The notes beneath the pieces are model-generated. The model worked only from the letters and a program-made list of their open reading frames with translations, was not told where the DNA came from and made no database searches. From NCBI GenBank assembly GCA_036937835.1, contig CM072860.1:7891001-7955000 (forward strand): DNA of 64,000 bases. The letters run 5' to 3'. Position 1 is the stretch's first letter; every line of letters starts with the position of its first letter. This DNA comes from Pampus argenteus (taxonomy: Eukaryota > Chordata > Actinopteri > Scombriformes > Stromateidae). Both the position numbers and the translations under genes were made by a program. Shown in pieces: positions 14,422 to 23,848 of this stretch.

Positions 14422-14887
14422 TGAGAACTTTCAGGTGTCACAACAGTCACAACATCGTCCAACATTATAATATGAACTTCAACATGGAGCATGTTATTCT
14501 AAACTCACACAAAAGGCAAAAACTGAATCTAGCATTCAGCCGATCCGAGCAGAAACACAAATTCAAATACCCCAAAAGCTCCCATATTTAAATGTCTTTA
14601 TCCCTTTCCTCCACTGAACATTCCCATTCAAGCTACTCAGTCATTACTTAGAAAGTGAAGTGCCTTGTATGGATTACATACTGTACTAAGAGCACACACA
14701 AAAGGAGCTTAAATTTAAACAAGCCACTGAGTGAGTAGTAACACAACTTGAGTCTTACGGTGATGAAACATGCTGTAGGCATTAAAAAATAGGGGAAAAA
14801 AACCCAACACATTAGTCCTTACTGCTTCTGACAGGGCGCTGTGCTACCTGCAGCTTTTTTTTTTTTTTTTTTTTTTTTTAAAAGGTC

Positions 14888-15080
14888 TTGAATGATAGCT
14901 TCACCCTTTTTGAGCTGGACTGCCAAGTGCTGGCACGCTTTTTGTCGAGACAAACTGAATACATTGCTTTTGAAGAGCGGCAAGGTCCGTGCAGGGATTG
15001 GAGCCTGGAATTCTCCAAAGGCATGCACAAAATGTGTGATGAAACTTTCAGCACCACGGACAGCAGCCCTGTAGCCTGAC
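14888..15080. other. Candidate conserved non-coding element or orphan exon
   Basis: A complex, non-repetitive block bounded on the left by a 26-base T run and on the right by a C/T-rich (minus-strand) tract. Two plus-strand frames and one minus-strand frame are all open across it, unusual for the surrounding AT-rich DNA. Read on minus, a pyrimidine tract ending in CTCGTCAG at about 15075 would be a good splice acceptor and opens about 65 codons, but no good donor follows and the peptide matches nothing I know. I favour a constrained non-coding element over an exon. Confidence 0.3.
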
Positions 15081-15119
15081 GAGAGGGGAGGAGGCGGCGG
15101 GGGTGAGATGCAGAGAATA

Positions 15120-15151
15120 TGAAAGAAAGAAAGAAAGAAAGAAAGAAAGAA
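15120..15151. repeat. GAAA microsatellite
   Basis: Seven or eight tandem GAAA units, directly visible. Confidence 0.95.
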
Positions 15152-15682
15152 GAGCCGGGGCAAAGTGAGATGCAATGAGTTCATTTGTTAATTACGCAAA
15201 AACATCATTCTCTCCACCCTGCCCCCCCCCTCCCATTTGTCTGCTCTTTCAAAAGTGGAGGCACTCACCCCAAAACTGCTCACATGCTCCTGCCCCCCGT
15301 CTCTGTGTCTTCAGCTGAATAATGCAGGGCCTTTACCCAACGCTCAAGCATGAGTGGATAATCTGGCCACAAGGACAGGCTGTGTCAACATTTCCCTTTA
15401 CTTTCTTATTTATTTATTTACCCACCAGCGAAAATCGGGGAGGGCATGGGAGGCAATGTGCGTGGCTAACAACGCGCTGGCCAAGCGGATGACCTGCTTT
15501 CCGAAGGTTCACTATTTTTCTTTTTTAAAACAAAAAAAAAAAAAAAAAACAGAACACAGGGATTTTTAAGAGGAATAGCATGGACTGTACCAAACTGAAT
15601 TTGAGAGATTACATGCAAGCTTAGGGAGCTTTAGGGAGACTCGAATTATTTTTCAACCATCCATATGATACAAAAACCGTAG

Positions 15683-15928
15683 GGCTGCCTGCAACCAATG
15701 TTCATTTTCAATTACGGAGTAATCTCATGATTACAAAATGCTCATCACAGTTAGTTTCCCACAACCCAAAGTAACATTATCTATAACCCAAAAACATTAA
15801 TTTAAAAAAAAAAAAAAAAACGGTGGTATATTACTGGGAAATCCACACATACAAGAAGAAAATGTTAAAGTCACTGGCGATTTATTCTACTGTCAATTAG
15901 TCAACTGAATGTTTCAGCACTACAGAAA
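15683..15928 (+). repeat. Degenerate teleost repeat (family C, copy 2)
   Basis: Begins 'AGGGCTGCCTGCAACCAATG' and ends 'AATTAGTCAACTGAATG' then TTTCAGCACTA. It keeps interior landmarks such as 'GCTCATCACAG', 'CCACAACCCAAAGTAAC' and 'AACCCAAAAACATT', the block order I recall for the family. A poly-A tract at 15802-15820 interrupts it. More diverged than the copy at 14250 and non-coding. Confidence 0.65.
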
Positions 15929-16464
15929 GAACTATAATAATACAGCATCTTGTGTCCCAGCACTCATGTTGTTGTAATTTTCTCTAACTGAAGGCAAGTT
16001 TTCATTTGCCACAACTTTGAACAAGGAGGAAGTGAAGCTGTAGACTTTCATTTGCAAACATTTCCTGTGACTGACGTAGAACGCAAAGAATGGACGTGAA
16101 CAGAGTTCTTAAATCTACGCCGCTAAGTCAATTCCGGATCGGAGATTTGAGAACGTGGCCTACTGATGTGCCTGAATCCGCTAAAGGCTTAATTGTTGCA
16201 CATTGAAATGCACATTCACAGTGACGTTGCAATTTAGGAATCTTGTTTGAGCTGCCATTTGTTTTTCTGTGCCTAAATAACTGTTACGATATGACTCTTA
16301 GCACAGCCAATCTTTGGGCTTTAAGAGCGTTAATCCTCTTTAATTTGTGATTACTTGTAATTCAAAAAGGCAGCCCACTAAACCACGGGAGATTTATTGT
16401 TTAAAACGTCCTCCTCCACTGTATTGCAACCTGGAAACTGAAATAAATATCCTGTAACATATTC

Positions 16465-16488
16465 ATATATATATATATATATATATAT
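16465..16488. repeat. AT microsatellite
   Basis: Uninterrupted AT dinucleotides. Confidence 0.95.
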
Positions 16489-17539
16489 CCTGAGTTCTCA
16501 TGGTGGCATTAAATTACCATAAAAATAAAAAATAAAATCACTGTACAAATATTTTGGCATCAATCATTGAGCATACATTGTTAAATGGCTCAGAGCCCTC
16601 TTAGCGTTCATAGAGAATGATTTCACTGGCATTCTTGTGGCAGATGACTTTAGCCTCACACGTTCCTCTCACACAAATGTGAGAATTAAGAGGGATTTCA
16701 TACAGCACGATGAAGTGTATTTTTTTTTTTTTAAAAGGCAGAACTGATTAAGCTTGAGGGAAGAGGAAGGAATTAGGTAATTATCTCCAAACAGGCGCCC
16801 GCTGCTCTGCTGCTGTGAGAACAGGCCCAACACCCCAGGATCAAAAGTGCTCAGCATCCAGCCTCTTCTCACCAACACAAGTCAAGTTTGCATCAGCTGA
16901 CTTGAAAAAGAAAACTACCAGTCGAACCCGGAGGGGGGGGGTCGGTCACAGGACACAGCAATATGAAAAAGAAAAGAGTCTGCCTTATGATCTCTGCCTG
17001 AATGAAAGTAAACAAACATCAACTCACTCACGCATAATCCTGAAAACAACTCATCTCAGACACTTCAAAAGGAATAAAAAAAAAAAAAGTTTGTGTTGTG
17101 ACTGTGATTTATTGATAGAATTTCCTGGCATCAGATTTATTTTGTCTACTAGGTTAATTCATTATTGATCTACAAGGAACAGGATGTTTGAGCCTTTACA
17201 GAAAGCCGTGGAAGAAGCAGGGAAAATGCAACCTCAGAAAAAGTAGTAAGTAGTTAGGAGACATTGGGGCGCTTAGTAGGCTACTTTTCACTTTAATTAA
17301 AGGAGTAATGTCATGTTTGGGAAAAGTTTTTCCAACAGTCCTGCCTGGAAAACACACCGCATGGAGGAGAGAAGTTAGCATCCTGAACTTCATTAGGCTA
17401 ATTCGAGAAAAATCAAGTTTGTTAAGTTGCTACCTGCTTCCGCCTCATGTGCTGACTCACTGACAGCAGCCTGTACAACTTATTACCTGCTTTTTAATAT
17501 GAGCATTTTTATGACAGAAAATAGTCAGGCTGGTGTCTT

Positions 17540-17543
<4 letters not shown>

Positions 17544-17571
<28 letters not shown>
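17544..17571. repeat. GT microsatellite
   Basis: Fourteen GT units. Read on the minus strand it is a CA repeat about 40 nt downstream of the donor of the candidate exon ending at 17611. Confidence 0.95.
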
Positions 17572-17572
<1 letters not shown>

Positions 17573-17610
17573 CAAAAGTGATACTATGAGTGGAGAGAGT
17601 CGTGTCCTAC

Positions 17611-17691
17611 CTGCTCGTAGCAATTCTCCCAGGTGAGGTTCAGGAGGCAGGAGGAGAACAGCTCATCTTCGGTCCGGGTATAACCGTCCAT
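17611..17691 (-). CDS. Candidate first coding exon, possibly an alternative PPARGC1A start
   Basis: Minus-strand ATG at 17691 in a favourable context (ACC before the ATG, G after it) opens 27 codons (MDGYTRTEDELFSSC, then LLNLTWENCYEQ) and runs straight into a GTAGGA donor at 17610, leaving phase 0. The upstream side is GC-richer and promoter-like. In tetrapods the next minus-strand gene on this side of DHX15 is PPARGC1A, whose first intron is also phase 0, so an alternative PGC-1alpha first exon is the natural guess. Against it: the peptide does not resemble the PGC-1alpha starts I know, and exon 2 is not in the window. A distinct fish gene, or an open frame in a non-coding first exon, remains possible. 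Confidence 0.4.
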
Positions 17692-18260
17692 GGTGTGCCA
17701 GCCGCGTCGCGTCGGGTGGAGGAGTCTGCGGAGTTGTTCTGTTTCAGACGGTGATATATATTTATATATATTTGTTTTGTTTAGTGTCTTTTATGTAAGT
17801 CTTTCCCTCGACGGGTCTTCCTCTCTTTGCCCCGCTTGCTTCTCCGTCCGGCGCTGTGGAAGCTTTCAAACGGACAGCGGCTCGTGCTGCTGCTGCTGCT
17901 TCTTCCCCCTGTCACGTGGGCGCCTTTCCCAAAAAAATACAGAGTGGGATGCTGTCAGGGAGATGGCACCCAAAGTGGGGTCCGCGGACCGCCTGACTGT
18001 ATTAAATCAGAGTCTAGGGTCCCCCTGACATAATGTGGAATACTTTAATTTAAAGTCCAAAAAATGTGGGTTTTTTTTCTTCTTGTTCCTGCACAATGTT
18101 GTGATGTATGTTAAGAGTTTGATACCACAAAGCTTTTCTTCACACTAGGATGTGGAGAAAGTTTGTGTTCATTGAAAAAAAAAAAAAAAAAGAAAGAAAG
18201 GGTGGGCCTAGAAGTAGGATTTGTGACGTCACAGATAATTGCTTAGCCAATCAGTGATCC
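17692..18260 (-). promoter_or_regulatory. Promoter-like region upstream of the 17.6-kb exon
   Basis: Upstream on the minus strand lie a TATA-like run (17753-17774), a CpG-containing stretch (about 17790-17960) with a GCAGCAGCAGCAGC tract, a CACGTG E-box near 17915-17920, a perfect palindromic CRE (18224-18231) and a CCAAT box (18247-18251, plus-strand orientation). The combination is typical of a regulated vertebrate promoter. PGC-1alpha promoters are known CREB targets, which fits the PPARGC1A guess but does not prove it. The transcription start is not determinable here. Confidence 0.4.
18224..18231. promoter_or_regulatory. Palindromic cAMP response element
   Basis: Exact TGACGTCA, the full CREB/ATF consensus, 533 bases upstream of the candidate start codon at 17691 and 16 bases from a CCAAT box. 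A full palindrome is expected by chance about once per 65 kb, so the site alone is only suggestive; its location next to the CCAAT box raises interest. Confidence 0.5.
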
Positions 18261-18360
18261 GATATTCAACCTATAGGCTACAAGTGTTATTTATGTGGAA
18301 AATGTGCAGCCTCCAGGACGTATACAGTGAAAATGGGCTTTACAGTGAAGTAGGAGACAT

Positions 18361-18565
18361 CTTGTGTCCGGCAGTTAAACTTTAGAAATGAAAAGTATTT
18401 GCATATTCATAAATTGTAGGATTTTTAACGAGGGAGAAGTAGATGCCATTTTATGGATTTTAATGTAGCTGAATTATTATTTTATTTTTTTTGTGGAAAA
18501 ACCATATAAGACACATTTTTATTCAAATAGGGTGTTTTATATGCATCTTAAAATATGCCTGGAGG
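18361..18565 (+). repeat. Dispersed repeat (family B, copy 1)
   Basis: Shares the exact 19-mer CTTGTGTCCGGCAGTTAAA, then 'TTTGCATATTCATA', a 'GATTTTAA' block and a 'TTTTAT.TGCAT' block, in the same order and orientation with 49176-49400. The rest is alignable with substitutions and small indels. Non-coding and of unidentified class; the next bases (TGGAGGGGATCTTTAA) may extend it. Confidence 0.8.
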
Positions 18566-21500
18566 GGATCTTTAATTTTTCTTTTCACACCCCAGCTCAA
18601 CGACACGCAGCTTTCAAATGTCTCTGTGGTACATTTGCAGTTCATATATAAATATATACACCTCTTAGTGCCGTGTGGACATGCATATAATAATAAATTT
18701 AAAAAAAGCACAGCAAACAAATACATTATTGAGAGATACATTTTTATCTGTAAAGTGCAATGATCAATAATACCATACGTTATAATGACACTATAATAGG
18801 CTAAAGGTTTGCTCACTACATTTGTGTTTAATTTGCAGTCGGTTTGGTCCCTCACAGCATTGCCTCCATGAGAACGGTTCTTTAATGCAGCTTCAAAATT
18901 GCTCCCCAACACAAGCCCTGCTGTTTTTATTGTAGCCACGTTACCTTCAGGAGGCTGATTTACGCCCGAGACGTCGGGGTGAACGCAGTAAACTTGCCGG
19001 TAGGAGAGAAAAGCAGCAATTATCTGGAGCCGTGACCAGTGCAATCTCAGGGAATCTCAAATCAAATTGTACACCTAAAGATTTATAAACTAATTTGACC
19101 AAAAGTTGACAAAGAATTACTGATGTTACTGACTCGCCATTCCAATGACCTTGAATTTATATAGGATTAAATAGGAGCTGTGTATCTACAGCACAGTATG
19201 TCCCTGTACATAAACCTACTAAAGCACTACACAATGGACCCTTCATTTCATTAAATATAACTTTTTGCAATGTTTTGAAATCAACTTTGCCTCGATTTGT
19301 AGTCGACTTCATATTAATTATTAGATTTAATTTATTAGTCACGTGAGACTAGGAATGGTGAGCAGCAATCAAGCCATTTATGATGGAGTGTAAATCACGC
19401 TTAAGATGAAAAGCCTGTCTGATTAATAATGTTAAATTACATTAGTATAGCTTTATACACACACACACACACACACAAAAAAACCCCACTAGTTTGAGTA
19501 GTGTGTCAACCATTTGAATAATTGCTAAGCATTGTAGAAAACTTTCTTCCTTCTGAACAAAACCAGCGCAATTTGTACTTGTGAACGTGTGTTATCCACG
19601 TGCAGCCATGCTGAGCACAGAAATCCTTTTTCACTTCTCCACAAACTGTACGAGGGCAGCTGCCAGCAGAGCTCATTTGGAGAGCTGTCTTTTAAAGCGC
19701 GCTGTTTATCGTGACGTGAGAAGCGTGCAGTTAGACTGGCCCCCCTTTTTGTTCATCGGTTTCCTTTTCTCGTCCTCCCCGTTTGATCAGATACGTTTGC
19801 CACGCATCGTCTGCACCCATTTGAAGTGTGGTCAGCGCTGTGCATTTTCTTTCCCCTGCAGAATAATACTGCAGTAGTGTATAGAAAAGGCAGAAATGTT
19901 CCCTATAGTGATCGTCTATAACACAGCTCACACATTTCAAGCAGTTCATGTTTAATAGTGTGAAATCGTGTAATGACATTGAATTGCTACACCTGATTGT
20001 TTTGTGCATTTTTTAATTGAGATGTATTGGTTTTTTTAAGTAATAACATGGTAAACTAACTCAGTGCCTTGAAAGAAAGCAGGGCCTGATGATTCAAGCT
20101 AAATTAAGAGTGGTTTAGCCCTTTCTGTCACCATAATCTGTCCTGTGCCGTAGATTCATTTAAAGATTATGGAGTGTCATACATTTGCACAGCGCAAGGG
20201 AGTGCCAAGGCACAAGAGAAATCACATATCGTATAGCCGGCTTCTTTTTCTGAATATATACGGCACAGCTCGGCTCATCCGTACACTGGCGCCTTTTTTC
20301 TCTGATCCGTTTCTTTTTCTGCCCAGTGACCATAAAAGCTTTTGACTGAATCAAATCAACAGCCTGAAATAATTCAGTGTGACAATGTAGCGATTGTGTT
20401 AGTGCAATTTTACGTGTGGATATTTCTATCATTCACACATATCTCACGAAGGCTACGGGAGTGAAATTGGGTGAAAGTTCAGGACGGCTACAAAATCCGG
20501 TGGCGTTGGCGGGAAATAAATGAGGTCAAATCAAATATTGTTTCCCCCTGCCTACAGGTAGCGGCTGCACATTTCTGTACAGGTGCCTTCAGTAGTTGTG
20601 TGAATTATTTCAAACAGGCAGCCCATTTTAAACATGCAGTCTACATGCCACATCTCCCCTACATAACCAATCTATCAAGCCTAACCCGGCGGTACGTGCA
20701 TATACTCCCATATCACAGAGTAGGCTGGAAAGCAACTGTCATAGATGGCATGATTGAATTGTTCCCTTGCACTGTCACCAGAGGGGCTATTACTTCAAAT
20801 TAGCATACAAATTCAAACCAGGACAGATGGATTTGTCACATTCCAGTCGCCATCTTCCTGGAAGATTGGCTGTGCTTGTGCTGCGCGATGGAGATAAGAC
20901 ACCTGTCTCAGCTCCGACTGGTGGCGGCAAAGGACCAGCGTGGGATGGGGAAGAGGACTGGGTGGGTGGATGGATTTCCTGAAAACGCTGAGGTGTTGTG
21001 CAATAAACTTTCCCTACCCACAGTCTCAAATGATGATGAGGCACCATCCAGGACACCGTGGGTGGTAGGAGATTGAGCTGTAGTGAGCTGGTGATTCACA
21101 CTGTTTGGAAACACGCTGAACAATACCTGTCTGGTATTTGTTTGTGTTTGCTACTTTCGGTGAGTTACTGTCGAAGGGCCACATAAAATGGGCCAGAGGA
21201 TCAACACATGATGTTGGCCGCGCCAGGAAGAGCTGTGAGAGGAAATGTATAGTGTCTACTGGCACAACTCGGCTCTGCATATCCATGGCCCGAAAGAAAA
21301 TAACTTTTTAGCTTATAATGGCTAAACAACAGGCAACGAATCGCATTCCAACTCCGTCAGAAATTCAACTTGAATAATCGCCAAGAATTCCTGTGTATGA
21401 ACATCTAGCTATCGACTACAGACATGATGAAGCACAAGGAGTAAGACTGCATACTCTTTGTTGTGTAGCCCGGTATGAGACGCTAACAAAATACAACTTG

Positions 21501-22099
21501 GAGACATAATGATTTTCATTTGTAATTATGGCAGCATGAATCAATGACAAGTATCGAGCATGAAAAAGTGTTCTTACCTCAGGATCAATTCCATATAATT
21601 TCCAGATCAGCTCAAACTAATGGGTTTTCTATTGGCTTTACTTTGGAGAGAGACTAATCTCTCCAGCACTATTTTGTGGTTATGTGTACGTTCCCCAGCA
21701 TAAGGCCATCCACTTAAAAACTTCTCTCCCAAAAGTCCAAAAATATTAAAGCACACATGCTAATTTCCTGACTTAGCATATTACACAATCTGCAGTCTTA
21801 ATTTAAAAACTCCCATAGCAGGTCTAGTATCGCTATCTGCCTACTTTCAGACACTGAAGAGATTGTGAAAAATGCTTACAGTCTCATTTTTGGCCTCCAT
21901 CCTTAATTTGATGTTATGTACATTCTTTACCAAGTGATGTTCGGTTCAGATGCAGAGCTCAGAAAGTTCACACTGATTTCATAAACTCTACTGCATACCT
22001 GCACAAAACGAAATGTGAATTAGAAGCAGTTAAATAAATTGCTTTTTTTAAGATACTGTCTTATAAGAGTAATATTGAACTGATATTGTAAGATGTCCA
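18566..22099. other. Intergenic DNA, no gene seen
   Basis: No supported exon. A CA microsatellite lies at 19456-19477. The stretch 20767-21290 is GC-richer, with several overlapping short open frames on both strands, but none has splice signals or a recognisable peptide. Confidence 0.5.
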
Positions 22100-22520
22100 G
22101 TTTTTTGCCACGCTTGCGGCTCTATTGGTGGCAGTGCCAGTCATTTGGTCCCGACTGACATATCTCAGCAACTATTGGATGCATTGTCATTGGTGCAGAT
22201 ATCTGTGGTGCCCAGAGGATGAAACATAATGACTTTTCCTCTGGCACCACCGGGAATTTCACTATCCTGGTTTTGAGTTTTAATATCTCAAACACTATAG
22301 GATGGACTGCAAATTCCATGCAGACAAATATACCTGACTTTAATCAGGTCAAAATTTTTAATGTTTTTGATTGATGACTTAACTTTAAATAGCAGATAGC
22401 AGTAGCAGTAAATAGCAGTGCTAGTTAGCAAATGCATGCAAGATGGTGTACATGGTCAACATTATGCCTGCTAAACATCAGCATGTTAAAATTGTCATTG
22501 TGAGCATGTTAGCGTCACAA
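22100..22520 (+). repeat. Degenerate teleost repeat (family A, copy 2)
   Basis: Contains 'ATCTCAGCAACTATTGGATG', 'GTGCCCAGAGGATGAA', 'GACTTTTCCTCTGGC', a second 'ATCTCAAACACTATAGGATG' unit, then 'AGATGGTGTACATGGTCAAC', 'CCTGCTAAACATCAGCATG' and 'ATTGTCATTGTGAGCATG'. This block order belongs to a very common percomorph repeat as I remember it. It is the longer of two copies here; the other is reversed at 5246-5437. Non-coding. Confidence 0.75.
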
Positions 22521-23355
22521 AATCTATATTAATCACTAAATCTAAAAGTTGAACAATGAAATATATGCAAAAAACAGATAGACTGCATACTAAATATGAT
22601 GAATACCTGCTCACAGCTGGGGAAAAAAATTAAGAAATTTGTGGCAGGAAAGTAGAACCTTAAAGGTTTCTCTTTGTTAAGTGAAATCGTCTGCAACATT
22701 CAAAGTTGATTCTAAAGGAATGGTCAACAATCAATGTCAAACTAAAAGCAAGCTCCTTCCCATAATACAGCTTGTAAACAGGCAGAGAAGTACTCACTCT
22801 GACTAGTAAATAAACACTTTAGAGAGTTTGTCAGAGCTCATCCAACTTTCTTTGTTGCTGAGGGAATGTTATATGTTTGAAGTTGGATGCTAAATTAAGC
22901 TTAACCTGAAAAGACTGTAATGGTTTTGACTGTATTAAAACTGAATTACCATTCGAGTCATGTCACCGAGATGGTTATTTTCTGTACCGCTGCAGTACCG
23001 AGGATTCATGCTTCTCCAAACTGCAAGCTTTACCTTCAACATTGGAGAGGCGCTTGACACAAAGCAGTACAGCCAGAACAGGCTCCAGCACAGCAGGGAT
23101 TTCACACTGATCTTGTTCCGAAACATTCGTAATTAACATCCCCCCCCGCCTTCACTCTGACTGTTTCTGAAGCTATCAATATCCCAGTAAGAAGATTTAA
23201 CTTCCCAGAAGAGCCAAGAAACGAGCTGGATTTGGCAGGTCAGACGTGATCGCTCAGTACATGTGTGAGGGTTAAGTGAAAAGTTTACATAAAGATTATT
23301 CTGTTATTTTAATGCTGCCACTAGAATTTTTTTTTTTTTTTTTTACAAAGTCATT
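22521..23355. other. DHX15 3' flank, nothing further seen
   Basis: AT-rich flank. A run of T on the plus strand (23328-23344) reads as poly-A on the minus strand just past the DHX15 poly-A signal, so transcription of DHX15 probably ends at about 23340. Confidence 0.5.
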
Positions 23356-23361
23356 TTTATT
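23356..23361 (-). terminator. dhx15: Probable DHX15 polyadenylation signal
   Basis: AATAAA on the minus strand, 370 bases past the DHX15 stop codon and 12 to 28 bases before an A-rich stretch. It would give a 3' UTR of about 390 nt (23730 to about 23340). Canonical hexamer in a sensible position; cleavage site inferred. Confidence 0.55.
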
Positions 23362-23730
23362 AAGTTGAACAGTTGACAGGAAATTAGTACGTCCGTGACA
23401 AGACAACATTCAATTATGTCTGCATCAAAATACAGTATAAATTACATTTGATCAAAAGCCTCTCTGCATGGACTAATTCCTTTTAGCAGTAGAAACGTAA
23501 CAGCCGTGACTCCAGAGTCGGGACATATATTATTACAGATGTATGTAAAAGGAATGTTGAAATCTACATTAAATATGAAAAAAATCATGCTTTAGACGGG
23601 AATGGTTCATTTCTGGTAATACATTAGACACAGAGAGACAAAAATAGAATTCAAAAATGAGGTGCTTACTAAGTTCAAAATTAACTTTGTCCAAATACTG
23701 AGGATGTTGTTGCAGCACATGCAAACCTTC

Positions 23731-23848
23731 TTAGTACTGAGTGCATTCCTTGGATGAGACTTTTGCAATGATACGCTCCAACTGTCTCTTTGCTTCACAC
23801 TGGGGGAAGTTACTCATCTCGTAGTACTGCGGGGCAATTTTCACCAGC
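23731..23848 (-). CDS. dhx15: DHX15 exon 14 with stop codon
   Basis: 118 nt including TAA. Encodes LVKIAPQYYEMSNFPQCEAK and a C-terminus AKVSSKECTQY; human ends AKLQSKEYSQY, so the very end is the least conserved part. Confidence 0.97.

Larger units (their letters stand above)
15929..17610. other. Intergenic or large-intron DNA, no exon seen
   Basis: AT-rich. Contains an AT microsatellite (16465-16488) and a GT tract (17544-17571). If the exon at 17611-17691 is real, this is the start of its first intron; no second exon could be recognised anywhere to the left. Confidence 0.5.

Noticed and set aside
14819..15184. 121-codon minus-strand open frame as a protein-coding gene
   Set aside because: It begins and ends in homopolymers and simple repeats, and no donor follows; only the central 190 bp look special and these are reported as a possible non-coding element.
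18523..19044. 173-codon minus-strand open frame
   Set aside because: AT-driven composition, overlaps the end of a dispersed repeat, no known motif and no splice signals supporting an exon.
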